Source: Nanobdellati archaeon (GTDB lineage: Archaea > SpSt-1190). From it: a stretch of 10,198 nucleotides of DNA. Within the stretch, counting starts at the first letter, position 1; each line of letters starts with the position of its first letter. Both the position numbers and the translations under genes were made by a program. The stretch spans positions 1 through 10,198 of the forward strand of contig WAMX01000031.1 in the NCBI GenBank assembly GCA_015522095.1. Direction: 5' to 3'. Of this stretch, positions 1 through 5,321 are shown piece after piece. The notes under the pieces were generated by a model, which saw only the letters and a list, made by a program, of their open reading frames with translations, had not been told where the DNA came from and ran no database searches.

Positions 1-29
1 AGCGAAGATGGCACATCTGGTCGAGTTTC

Positions 30-53
30 GTGCCGCCGAAGGTGGCACCTTTT
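30..53 (+). terminator. Hairpin followed by T4, terminator-like or 3' end of an RNA
   Basis: Bases 30-37 pair with 41-48 (8 bp, one G-U pair) around a GAA triloop, and C then TTTT follows at 50-53. The shape resembles an intrinsic terminator or the folded 3' end of a small RNA whose body lies to the left of the window. Archaeal termination usually relies on T-runs more than hairpins, so the assignment is tentative. No coding frame at the left edge can be assigned. Confidence 0.35.
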
Positions 54-57
54 GGAT

Positions 58-77
58 CAACCCTTTTTAAAGGGTTG
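58..77. repeat. Perfect 20-bp palindrome with TTTTTAAA core
   Basis: Arms CAACCCTTT (58-66) and AAAGGGTTG (69-77) are exact reverse complements around TT. The core TTTTTAAA (64-71) could act as a TATA box in either direction. It could also be a hairpin or a dimeric-regulator site. No gene start lies at the expected 25-base distance on the plus strand, and the left flank is cut off, so the role is unknown. Confidence 0.5.
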
Positions 78-139
78 TCCACCACCCCAGCAACAAACAG
101 AAATGGCAACCCCGATTTATGAAGTTTTTCCCCCAAAGG

Positions 140-145
140 TTTATA
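140..145 (+). promoter_or_regulatory. TATA box (box A) of the tRNA-Pro gene
   Basis: TTTATA is centred about 31 bases before the first base of the mature tRNA. This predicts transcription starting around 167-168, with a 5' leader of six or seven bases for RNase P to remove. The position fits a normal archaeal TBP/TFB promoter. Confidence 0.65.
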
Positions 146-173
146 GAATAGCCATGAAGAGTTATTGCGTGCG

Positions 174-248
174 GGGACCGTGGTGTAGTTTGGCTAGCAT
201 GCCAGCCTTGGGAGCTGGTGGTCCGGGGTTCAAATCCCCGCGGTCCCA
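174..248 (+). tRNA. tRNA-Pro, anticodon UGG
   Basis: A complete cloverleaf can be read. The acceptor stem GGGACCG (174-180) pairs with CGGTCCC (241-247), and the discriminator base is A248. The D stem is GTGT/GCAT. The anticodon stem CCAGC/GCTGG encloses the loop CTTGGGA with anticodon TGG. A five-base variable loop is followed by T stem CGGGG/CCCCG around TTCAAAT. Total length is 75 bases. No intron interrupts the anticodon loop and CCA is not encoded (the sequence continues CA). The UGG anticodon reads proline codons, chiefly CCA and CCG by wobble. The gene stands alone behind its own TATA box and shows no clear T-rich terminator. Confidence 0.96.
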
Positions 249-269
249 CAACCAACGCTCGGCTCTCGC

Positions 270-345
270 CCTTACTCGCTTCGCTCGTGCGGGCTCCCGC
301 GCGAACTCCGTTCGCTGGGTTTCGCGAGCTTCGCTCGCTCAACCC
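270..345. repeat. Cluster of short CG-rich inverted repeats
   Basis: The non-coding stretch between tRNA-Pro and nth carries several perfect mini-hairpins. These are GCGGG-CT-CCCGC (289-300), GCGAAC-TCC-GTTCGC (301-315) and GCGAGC-TTC-GCTCGC (324-338), with related CTCGCTTCGCTCG text at 275-287. Two of them have six-base arms and three-base loops and are spaced by about 23 bases. I see no gene here. The hairpins may shape a 3' trailer, end transcription from the tRNA gene, or be remnants of a small dispersed intergenic repeat. Confidence 0.55.
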
Positions 346-409
346 TCGCGTTCGTTGACGGATATGTGTGAGTGCTATCGAGCTCGAAGAGTGAAGATGG
401 CACCGGGGT

Positions 410-417
410 TTCTTAAA
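410..417 (+). promoter_or_regulatory. TATA box of nth
   Basis: TTCTTAAA is centred 24-25 bases before the GTG start of nth. No convincing ribosome binding site sits immediately before that GTG. The spacing predicts that transcription begins at or next to the start codon, giving a leaderless mRNA. Confidence 0.5.
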
Positions 418-437
418 CCTGCAGGGATTATGCTGGC

Positions 438-1052
438 GTGGATATTGAAAGGGCTCTTGAGAAGGTGGAGGGCGCGATAAAAACCAGTGGCTTCGTCGAC
501 ACCCTGAGGGACCCGTTCCGCGTGCTCGTGTCAACAATAATAAGTGCGAGGACCAAGGACGAGACGACCGCAGAGGTGTCGGAGCGGCTGTTCCGCAGGG
601 TCAGGGGATTTGAGGACCTGAGGAAAATTCCAGAGGAGGAGCTTGCGGAGCTCCTGAAGCCCGCGGGATTTTACAGGACAAAGGCGAGGAACCTGAAGAG
701 GCTGGCAGGGCTCACGGACAGGGTTCCGGACACGATTGAGGAGCTCGTGAAGCTGCCCGGTGTTGGGCGGAAGACGGCAAACCTTGTCGTGAGCGTGGCG
801 TTCGGAAAGCCTGCAGTCTGTGTGGACACGCACGTGCACCGCATAATGAACAGGTGGGGCGCCGTGAGGACGAAGACCCCCGAAGACACGGAGAAGGCGC
901 TGAGAGAAATTGCCCCGCAGGAACTGTGGAGCAGGATAAATGCCCTGCTTGTGCCGTTCGGGAAGGAAGTGTGCCGGCCGATAAGTCCGCTCTGCAGTTC
1001 GTGCCCCCTCAGGGAGGAATGCCCAAAGATTGGGGTGGACAGGCACAGATAA
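438..1052 (+). CDS. nth: Endonuclease III (DNA glycosylase/AP lyase)
   Basis: This 204-residue protein is a base-excision repair enzyme. It removes oxidised pyrimidines and cleaves the DNA backbone by beta-elimination. The helix-hairpin-helix motif LPGVGRKTA spans residues 107-114, with the catalytic lysine at K112. The catalytic aspartate is D130 in VDTHVHR. The C-terminus carries the [4Fe-4S] cluster signature C179-x6-C186-x2-C189-x5-C195. The N-terminal IISARTKDE text is typical of archaeal members. Length matches the family. GTG at 438 is chosen because the protein aligns from there and a TATA-like box lies 24 bases upstream. An ATG at 430 is in another frame. The gene ends in TAA and its tail contains a TATA-like stretch for the next gene. 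All key residues are present, so it should be active. Confidence 0.96.
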   Translation: MDIERALEKVEGAIKTSGFVDTLRDPFRVLVSTIISARTKDETTAEVSERLFRRVRGFEDLRKIPEEELAELLKPAGFYRTKARNLKRLAGLTDRVPDTIEELVKLPGVGRKTANLVVSVAFGKPAVCVDTHVHRIMNRWGAVRTKTPEDTEKALREIAPQELWSRINALLVPFGKEVCRPISPLCSSCPLREECPKIGVDRHR

Positions 1053-1075
1053 AAATGCCGCGCGGTGAGTAGCCC

Positions 1076-1345
1076 ATGATGGAAAAGGTTTTCATAGTGG
1101 ACAGGGCAGTGGCGATGAAGATTGTGGACGATCCCCGCATAAAAAGGAGAGGTGAGGCAAGCTACTATGACGGGCAGCTATTTGGCGTGGAGGGGACAGT
1201 CGTCCATGTCAGGGGTCCGGAGGAGCTCTTCAGTATGGAAATTCTGAAGAGTCTGAAGGAGGCGGAGAATGCCGCAGAAATAATGGAAAAAATAAGGGAG
1301 ATGTCGGACAACACTGCCTCGGGAGTCGGGCTCATTTTTGGATGA
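1076..1345 (+). CDS. Uncharacterised 89-residue protein
   Basis: I do not recognise this protein. It begins with a probable beta strand (EKVFIVDRAVAM), has a glycine-rich middle (YYDGQLFGVEGTVVHVRG, about residues 27-44), and ends with an acidic amphipathic helix (about 50-77) and a hydrophobic tail, GVGLIFG. It has no signal peptide, membrane segment, cysteine cluster or catalytic motif. ATG 1076 is preceded by GGTGAG at 1064-1069 with six-base spacing. TAAAAA at 1050-1055 lies about 24 bases upstream, so either a leadered or a leaderless start is possible. ATG 1079 is an alternative. It follows nth by 23 bases and could be co-transcribed with it. Its 3' end overlaps the convergent minus-strand gene by 14 bases. 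Codon use resembles its neighbours, so it is probably a real gene. Confidence 0.75.
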   Translation: MMEKVFIVDRAVAMKIVDDPRIKRRGEASYYDGQLFGVEGTVVHVRGPEELFSMEILKSLKEAENAAEIMEKIREMSDNTASGVGLIFG

Positions 1346-1964
1346 GCCTGCCCGTGAGAGAAAGCCGCTCCCAGGGGCGCGAGTAGGACTCCCGGGCGCA
1401 TATGGCATTCAGCACCTCCAGATAAACGGCCTCTTCCCTAGTCCTGTAGAGTATTGAAAGCTGATTGCCCATTGAGGAGGCGTGAGTGACCTCAAGGTGC
1501 GGGAGCCCCCTCACGACGGACAGGAGGTAGGAGTGGAGCTCCCGGGGGGCCTTGAGGATGACGCCCGGACCCTCGCTGTATCCCATAATGCGTATTTCCC
1601 TGCCCGTAACCTCCTCGAGGTCCTCCCTGTATCCCTTCTGCCTGTCCGCGAGTCCCAGGGGGACGGTGACATAGAAGGGCTGCTCCCACACAAGGCCAGA
1701 GATTTTCCCGATAATCGCCGCCGCAGGGAGTATCTCGGGCTCAAGGATCCTGATTCCGCCGCGCATATAAGCATCCTCAAAATTTGAGTACGAGCAGAAG
1801 GGCATCCCCTCATCCCCGCCAATCGTGATGAAGGGCTCCTCCATTTCCTCCCGGGGAGCGAGGTAAACATTCACTCCCTCATCTGAAAGCTCAAAATCTC
1901 CTGCAGCCTCAAGAAGGCGCAGAAAGTCCCCGTTGCCGTCCCTAAGGTTCACAAGGTATTTCAT
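1332..1964 (-). CDS. Uncharacterised 210-residue protein, possibly SseB-like
   Basis: This is a soluble acidic protein without membrane segments or obvious catalytic residues. Residues about 12-90 (FLRLLEAAGDFELSDEGVNV, then an ITIGGDEGMPFCSYSNFEDA stretch) recall the SseB N-terminal domain, in which a short strand pattern precedes a 'dG...pvFts' segment. Residues about 134-185, with PRELHSYLLSVVRGLPHLEV and a following strand, recall the SseB C-terminal domain. This resemblance is from memory and weak; the function of such proteins is poorly known. The ATG start is supported by GAGGTG (1970-1975, minus strand), five bases upstream of it. A TATA box on the same strand lies at 1993-2002. It is convergent with the 89-residue gene and divergent from the cysS operon. 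Confidence 0.85.
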   Translation of the reverse strand: MKYLVNLRDGNGDFLRLLEAAGDFELSDEGVNVYLAPREEMEEPFITIGGDEGMPFCSYSNFEDAYMRGGIRILEPEILPAAAIIGKISGLVWEQPFYVTVPLGLADRQKGYREDLEEVTGREIRIMGYSEGPGVILKAPRELHSYLLSVVRGLPHLEVTHASSMGNQLSILYRTREEAVYLEVLNAICARESYSRPWERLSLTGRLIQK

Positions 1965-1992
1965 GGAAGCACCTCATATAGTAATACACAGT

Positions 1993-2002
1993 AATATTTA
2001 TA
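1993..2002 (-). promoter_or_regulatory. TATA box of the 210-residue gene
   Basis: Read on the minus strand this is TATAAATATT, about 34 bases before the ATG at 1964. Transcription would start near 1973, leaving a leader of roughly ten bases that barely contains the GAGGTG ribosome binding site. The element lies within a 96-base divergent intergenic region that also holds the promoter of the cysS operon. Confidence 0.55.
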
Positions 2003-2030
2003 GCTGACTGCAGGAATCCCATAGATTATC

Positions 2031-2038
2031 TATTTATA
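2031..2038 (+). promoter_or_regulatory. TATA box of the orphan-cysS operon
   Basis: TATTTATA is centred 26 bases before the GTG at 2061, so transcription should start at about that codon. A GGGAGGG run at 2047-2053 looks like a ribosome binding site but would lie upstream of the predicted transcript start. It would therefore matter only if transcription starts earlier. Confidence 0.5.
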
Positions 2039-2060
2039 CCGTGCTGGGAGGGTATATCTG

Positions 2061-2354
2061 GTGCATTCCTTGAAAATCGCGATATTTTCCAGGGGCGAGA
2101 AAGCCGAACGGATCAGGGAGGGCCTTGAAGGCAAAGGGCACGAGGTGCAGATGGTGGAGGGAGGATTGAAGGATTACCTGGATGCCGTCAGAAGCAGTGA
2201 GGCGATACTTGTCATCGGGGAACTTGACGAAGAGCGGGCGGTTGCCCTGCTCGTGGCGGATTACTTCGGGAAGAGGGTGCTTTCAACATCCCGGCTGAAG
2301 GGAAGCTGCCTTGAGAGGCTTGTGAAGAACATAAAGGTGGAGGTGGTTGGATGA
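2061..2354 (+). CDS. Uncharacterised 97-residue protein coupled to cysS
   Basis: The family is not recognised. The sequence alternates strands and helices: strand KIAIFSRG (5-12), helix EKAERIREGLEGKG (13-26), strand EVQMVE, helix, strand EAILVIGEL (48-56), helix ERAVALLVADYFG, then strand KRVLSTSR. This suggests a small open alpha/beta, Rossmann-like fold related in shape to receiver or nucleotide-binding domains. No phosphorylatable aspartate or P-loop is evident. GTG 2061 is preferred because a TATA box lies 26 bases upstream; TTG 2070 is an alternative. The stop overlaps the cysS start as ATGA, so the two genes are translationally coupled and should be made together. This hints at a role near cysteine or tRNA metabolism, which is inference only. 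Confidence 0.82.
   Translation: MHSLKIAIFSRGEKAERIREGLEGKGHEVQMVEGGLKDYLDAVRSSEAILVIGELDEERAVALLVADYFGKRVLSTSRLKGSCLERLVKNIKVEVVG
2339..2346 (+). promoter_or_regulatory. Ribosome binding site of cysS
   Basis: GGAGGTGG lies inside the last codons of the upstream gene, with its GGTG core five bases before the cysS ATG. It fixes the cysS start at 2351 and explains efficient initiation at the ATGA overlap. Confidence 0.7.
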
Positions 2355-3742
2355 AGCTTTTCAACACGCTGAGCAGGGAGATTGAAGAGTTTGAGCCCCT
2401 TGAGAAGGGGAAGGTCAGGATGTACGTCTGCGGACCAACCCCCTATGACAAGAGCCACATAGGCCACGCCCGGACATATGTTGTGTTCGATATGCTGCGG
2501 AGGTATCTCGAGCACAGGGGAATGGAGGTCAAGCTCATAATCAACCTGACGGATGTGGATGACAAGATAATAAAGCGCGCGAAGGATTTTGACAGCTGGC
2601 AGGTGGTGCCTGACCGCTATTCCCGCTACTACTTCTGGATGCTTGAGAAGCTCCGGGTAAAGATGCCCTACACCTTCCCCAAGGTCAGCAACCACATGCA
2701 GGAGATAATAGAGCTTGTGGAGACCCTGCTGGAGAAGGGATATGCGTACAAGACCTCTGATGGCGTATATTTCGACGTGAGCAAACTGCCCGGCTATGGC
2801 AGGCTGAGCAGGGTCAATATGGACGACCCCAAAATCGCCCGCATTGAGCCCTCTCCGGAGAAGAGGAATCCCGCGGACTTCGCGCTCTGGAAATTCCGGA
2901 AGGAGGGCGAGCCATTCTGGCACGCGCCCTTCGGCGAGGGGCGGCCGGGCTGGCACATTGAATGCTCCGCCATGAGCTCCCGCTACCTCGGCAGGCAGTT
3001 CGACATCCACGGGGGCGGCTCGGACCTGCAGTTCCCGCACCACGAGAATGAAATGGCGCAGAGCGAGGCCGCCTTTGGCACGAAGCCGTGGGTCAGGTAC
3101 TGGATGCACGTTGCATTCCTGACAATAAACAGGGAAAAGATGAGCAAGTCGCTGGGGAACATAATAGGTGTTGATGAGCTGTTTGATGCGTTTCCCCCGG
3201 AGGTCGTGCGCTATTACCTGCTGAGCGCCCACTACAGGACACAGCTGGATTTCACATGGGAAAAGCTGAAGACCGCAAGGGAGCAGTGGGCGAAGGTTGT
3301 CAGGGCCTGGTATGATGTGCTCCAGAGGAAGGAGCAGGGAATTTACGGGAAGGACGACATAAGCAGGGAAATAATGCTCGAGCTGAAGGGTGTGGAGGAA
3401 GCAATGGACAGCGACCTCAGGACCCCCGAGGCGTATGCAAAGGTGCACATGATTGCATCGCTCGTGCTGGGGAATGAGCCTGACAAGAAGTCCGTTGAGG
3501 CCGCGCTGGAGGCGTTCAGGGTCATCGACGGCATATTCGCCTTCCTGCCGGCAAAGGGGTGGACCGCCCGCGAGCTCCGGCTGGCGGAGAAGCTCGCGGA
3601 CCTGAGGGAGGAGTTCCGCAGGGCGGGGAGGTTTGACATAAGCGACCGCATAAGGGAAGATGCGCGGAAGGAAGGGGTGCTCATAGAAGACACGGATGAG
3701 GGCCCGAGGGTGAAGTTCGTCCCGAAGGGGAAGGAAGATTAA
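2351..3742 (+). CDS. cysS: Cysteinyl-tRNA synthetase
   Basis: This is a class I aminoacyl-tRNA synthetase of 463 residues, the normal family length. It activates cysteine with ATP and attaches it to tRNA-Cys in the cytoplasm. The HIGH motif is H36-I-G-H39 within GPTPYDKSHIGHARTY. The KMSKS loop is K263-M-S-K-S267 within NREKMSKSLGN. The zinc ligands that select cysteine are C27, C205 (in HIECSAMS), H230 and E234 (in FPHHENE), each four residues or fewer from the E. coli numbering. The C-terminal helical region (about 300-463) contacts the tRNA. It is the second gene of a coupled pair, and the TAA stop overlaps the TATA-like box of the permease gene. Having a dedicated CysRS means this archaeon need not depend on the SepRS/SepCysS route. 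Confidence 0.98.
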   Translation: MKLFNTLSREIEEFEPLEKGKVRMYVCGPTPYDKSHIGHARTYVVFDMLRRYLEHRGMEVKLIINLTDVDDKIIKRAKDFDSWQVVPDRYSRYYFWMLEKLRVKMPYTFPKVSNHMQEIIELVETLLEKGYAYKTSDGVYFDVSKLPGYGRLSRVNMDDPKIARIEPSPEKRNPADFALWKFRKEGEPFWHAPFGEGRPGWHIECSAMSSRYLGRQFDIHGGGSDLQFPHHENEMAQSEAAFGTKPWVRYWMHVAFLTINREKMSKSLGNIIGVDELFDAFPPEVVRYYLLSAHYRTQLDFTWEKLKTAREQWAKVVRAWYDVLQRKEQGIYGKDDISREIMLELKGVEEAMDSDLRTPEAYAKVHMIASLVLGNEPDKKSVEAALEAFRVIDGIFAFLPAKGWTARELRLAEKLADLREEFRRAGRFDISDRIREDARKEGVLIEDTDEGPRVKFVPKGKED

Positions 3743-3746
3743 AATA
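3739..3746 (+). promoter_or_regulatory. TATA-like box of the permease gene
   Basis: TTAAAATA covers the cysS stop codon and is centred 24-25 bases before the GTG at 3767. No ribosome binding site precedes that GTG. This suggests an independent, leaderless transcript rather than read-through from cysS. Confidence 0.45.
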
Positions 3747-3766
3747 CATCCACGTCATAGGATAGT

Positions 3767-4795
3767 GTGGACCGGATGGACTTCTCGGTTTCGCTTCTCA
3801 TCTCCGCGATAGTTGGCGCGGGGGTGTTTGCGCTTCCATCCCTCGCAAGGGAGGCGGGAATGCTGTCCCTCCTCATTGTCCCCGCCGCCTTCCTCTACAT
3901 GCTGGGGGTGGGGCACCTCATAATTGAGATGTTCCCGGGGACCGTGGAGGAAGAGGTGGAGAGGGAGCTGGGGGAATGGGGGAAGCACGCGCTGGTCTTT
4001 GTGGAAAGGGCGGTCATACTGCTCGCGCTCGTGGCATATGCGCTTGCGCTGCGCCTGCATCTCGGGCTCTCCAGCCTGATGGTGCTGGCCCTGCTGGCAA
4101 TACCCCTGCTGCTCGAGCTTCACCCCACCTCTCAGATAACCACGACGCTGGCATTCTTCACCCTCGGCTTCGTTTCATTCCTCTCCCTGCTCGCGCTGCC
4201 AAGGATGGAGCTCCCCTACTCCGTGGCGGATGCCGTTTCAGCAATAGACTGGAAGGCAGGGATTCCCCTCTTCCTCGCAGCAATATTCGCGTTCTACGGG
4301 CATAATATGATTCCCCGGGTGCGGAACATACTGCGCAGCGAGCAGAAGACGAGAAGGGCGGTTTACCTTGCGCTTTCCGTGGTGTTCATGCTTTACCTTG
4401 CGTTTGCCGTTTCGGTGAGCGGGCTCAAGGTGACGGGCCTTGCAACGACCTTCCTTTCAGGATACGCGGGAGGAAACATGGGGGTGCTGATAGACCTCTC
4501 CGCAGCCATAATATTCTACGCATCCTTCATCGTGATGGGCCTGCACCTTTCCCTGAATATGGGGAAGGGCGGGTCCGCGTTCGTCTTCGCGGGCACGGCT
4601 GCGCTTTACGGGCTCGCGGTGGCCGCGGGAGCCGGCTTCGCGGACATCGTGGCGGCCGCCGGGCTTGGCGTGAGCATATACGGGGGGCTGATAGGGCTCG
4701 CCGCCTCCAGAAAGCGCATAAGGGAGGGCTATGCCGTCCTGTCCGCCAGCGCAGCGGTGTGGGTTATCCTTTTATTCCAGTTTTTCTGGGCTTAA
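3767..4795 (+). CDS. Amino-acid permease, AAAP/aromatic amino-acid type
   Basis: This 342-residue integral membrane protein has about eleven hydrophobic segments, roughly at 6-26, 32-54, 75-95, 99-118, 124-144, 165-178, 197-219, 238-262, 270-289, 292-312 and 322-341. The first helix carries the unwound-helix signature ISAIVGAGVFALP (12-24), and the loop FAFYGHNMIPRVRN (175-187) matches the 'GHn-IP' motif of amino-acid/auxin permeases and tryptophan/tyrosine permeases. It probably imports an amino acid by coupling to H+ or Na+; the substrate cannot be read from sequence. The charged segment at about 60-72 and the basic loop at 184-197 are the main hydrophilic breaks. GTG 3767 is favoured by the TATA box 24 bases upstream; ATG 3776 would also work. 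The stop is one base before the next start. Confidence 0.85.
   Translation: MDRMDFSVSLLISAIVGAGVFALPSLAREAGMLSLLIVPAAFLYMLGVGHLIIEMFPGTVEEEVERELGEWGKHALVFVERAVILLALVAYALALRLHLGLSSLMVLALLAIPLLLELHPTSQITTTLAFFTLGFVSFLSLLALPRMELPYSVADAVSAIDWKAGIPLFLAAIFAFYGHNMIPRVRNILRSEQKTRRAVYLALSVVFMLYLAFAVSVSGLKVTGLATTFLSGYAGGNMGVLIDLSAAIIFYASFIVMGLHLSLNMGKGGSAFVFAGTAALYGLAVAAGAGFADIVAAAGLGVSIYGGLIGLAASRKRIREGYAVLSASAAVWVILLFQFFWA
4769..4776 (+). promoter_or_regulatory. TATA-like box of the DNA glycosylase gene
   Basis: CTTTTATT lies inside the last codons of the permease gene and is centred 24-25 bases before GTG 4797. This matches the spacing seen at the other predicted leaderless genes. It supports the downstream GTG over the ATG at 4731. 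Confidence 0.45.
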
Positions 4796-4796
4796 T

Positions 4797-5321
4797 GTGT
4801 TCAACAGGGACCCGAAAGAGGTTGCCATCGACATTCTGGGGAAGGTGCTGGTGCGCAGGGTCGGGAATGACACGCTCCGCGGGAGGATAGTCGAGACGGA
4901 GGCGTATTACGGGGACGAGGACCCGGCGAGCAGGGCCAGGCACGGCCGCAGGCACTACAACGCACCCATGTTTGACGGGGCGGGCTGCCTCTTCATATAC
5001 AATGTGCACAAGTACTGGATGCTGAACTTCACGACCCGCCCCGTGTCTGCAGTCCTCATAAGGGCGGTCGAGCCGCTGAACTTCGAGGGGAACACGAGCG
5101 GTCCGGGAAGGCTCACAAGGGAGCTCGGAATTGACAGGAGCCTGAACGGTCTTCCCGTGGGAGAAGGGACGGGGATATGGCTGGAAGAGGGACGCAGGCC
5201 GGAGAAGATTGGGGCAAGCCACAGGATAGGCGTGACCCGCGACCTCGAGGAGCCCCTGAGGTTCTTTGACCTTGAAAGCAGATGGGTGTCAGCGCACAGA
5301 AAGCCTATCGAAGTTTTTTGA
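4797..5321 (+). CDS. DNA-3-methyladenine glycosylase, AAG/MPG family
   Basis: This 174-residue repair enzyme should flip out alkylated or deaminated purines, such as 3-methyladenine and hypoxanthine, and cut their glycosidic bond. The motif IVETEAYYGDEDPAS (31-45) contains the family's catalytic glutamate, E35 in TEAY, followed by Y37, the counterpart of the base-stacking tyrosine. The segment GCLFIYNVHKYWMLNFTT corresponds to the conserved 'YVYxxYGMhxxlN' strand, and LIRAVEPL plus SGPGRLTRELGI match the C-terminal core. GTG 4797 is chosen over ATG 4731 because the residues before FNRDP look like out-of-frame permease sequence, a TATA box fits, and family proteins start there. The typical YG in 'YGM' is replaced by YN. 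It overlaps pheT tail to tail by 17 bases. Confidence 0.93.
   Translation: MFNRDPKEVAIDILGKVLVRRVGNDTLRGRIVETEAYYGDEDPASRARHGRRHYNAPMFDGAGCLFIYNVHKYWMLNFTTRPVSAVLIRAVEPLNFEGNTSGPGRLTRELGIDRSLNGLPVGEGTGIWLEEGRRPEKIGASHRIGVTRDLEEPLRFFDLESRWVSAHRKPIEVF

Noticed and set aside
270..345. CRISPR array
   Set aside because: The repeats are very short palindromes without constant-length direct repeats and unique spacers, and no cas gene is nearby.
52..480. Plus-strand open frame of 142 codons at the left edge
   Set aside because: It runs through the tRNA-Pro gene and the hairpin region and has no family resemblance or ribosome binding site.
2261..3448. Minus-strand open frame antisense to cysS (395 codons)
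   Set aside because: CysRS with all motifs occupies the plus strand; the antisense product has no recognisable family or start signal.
4731..4796. ATG start for the DNA glycosylase inside the permease gene
   Set aside because: The added 22 residues do not look like the family and are out-of-frame permease codons; GTG 4797 has a fitting TATA box.
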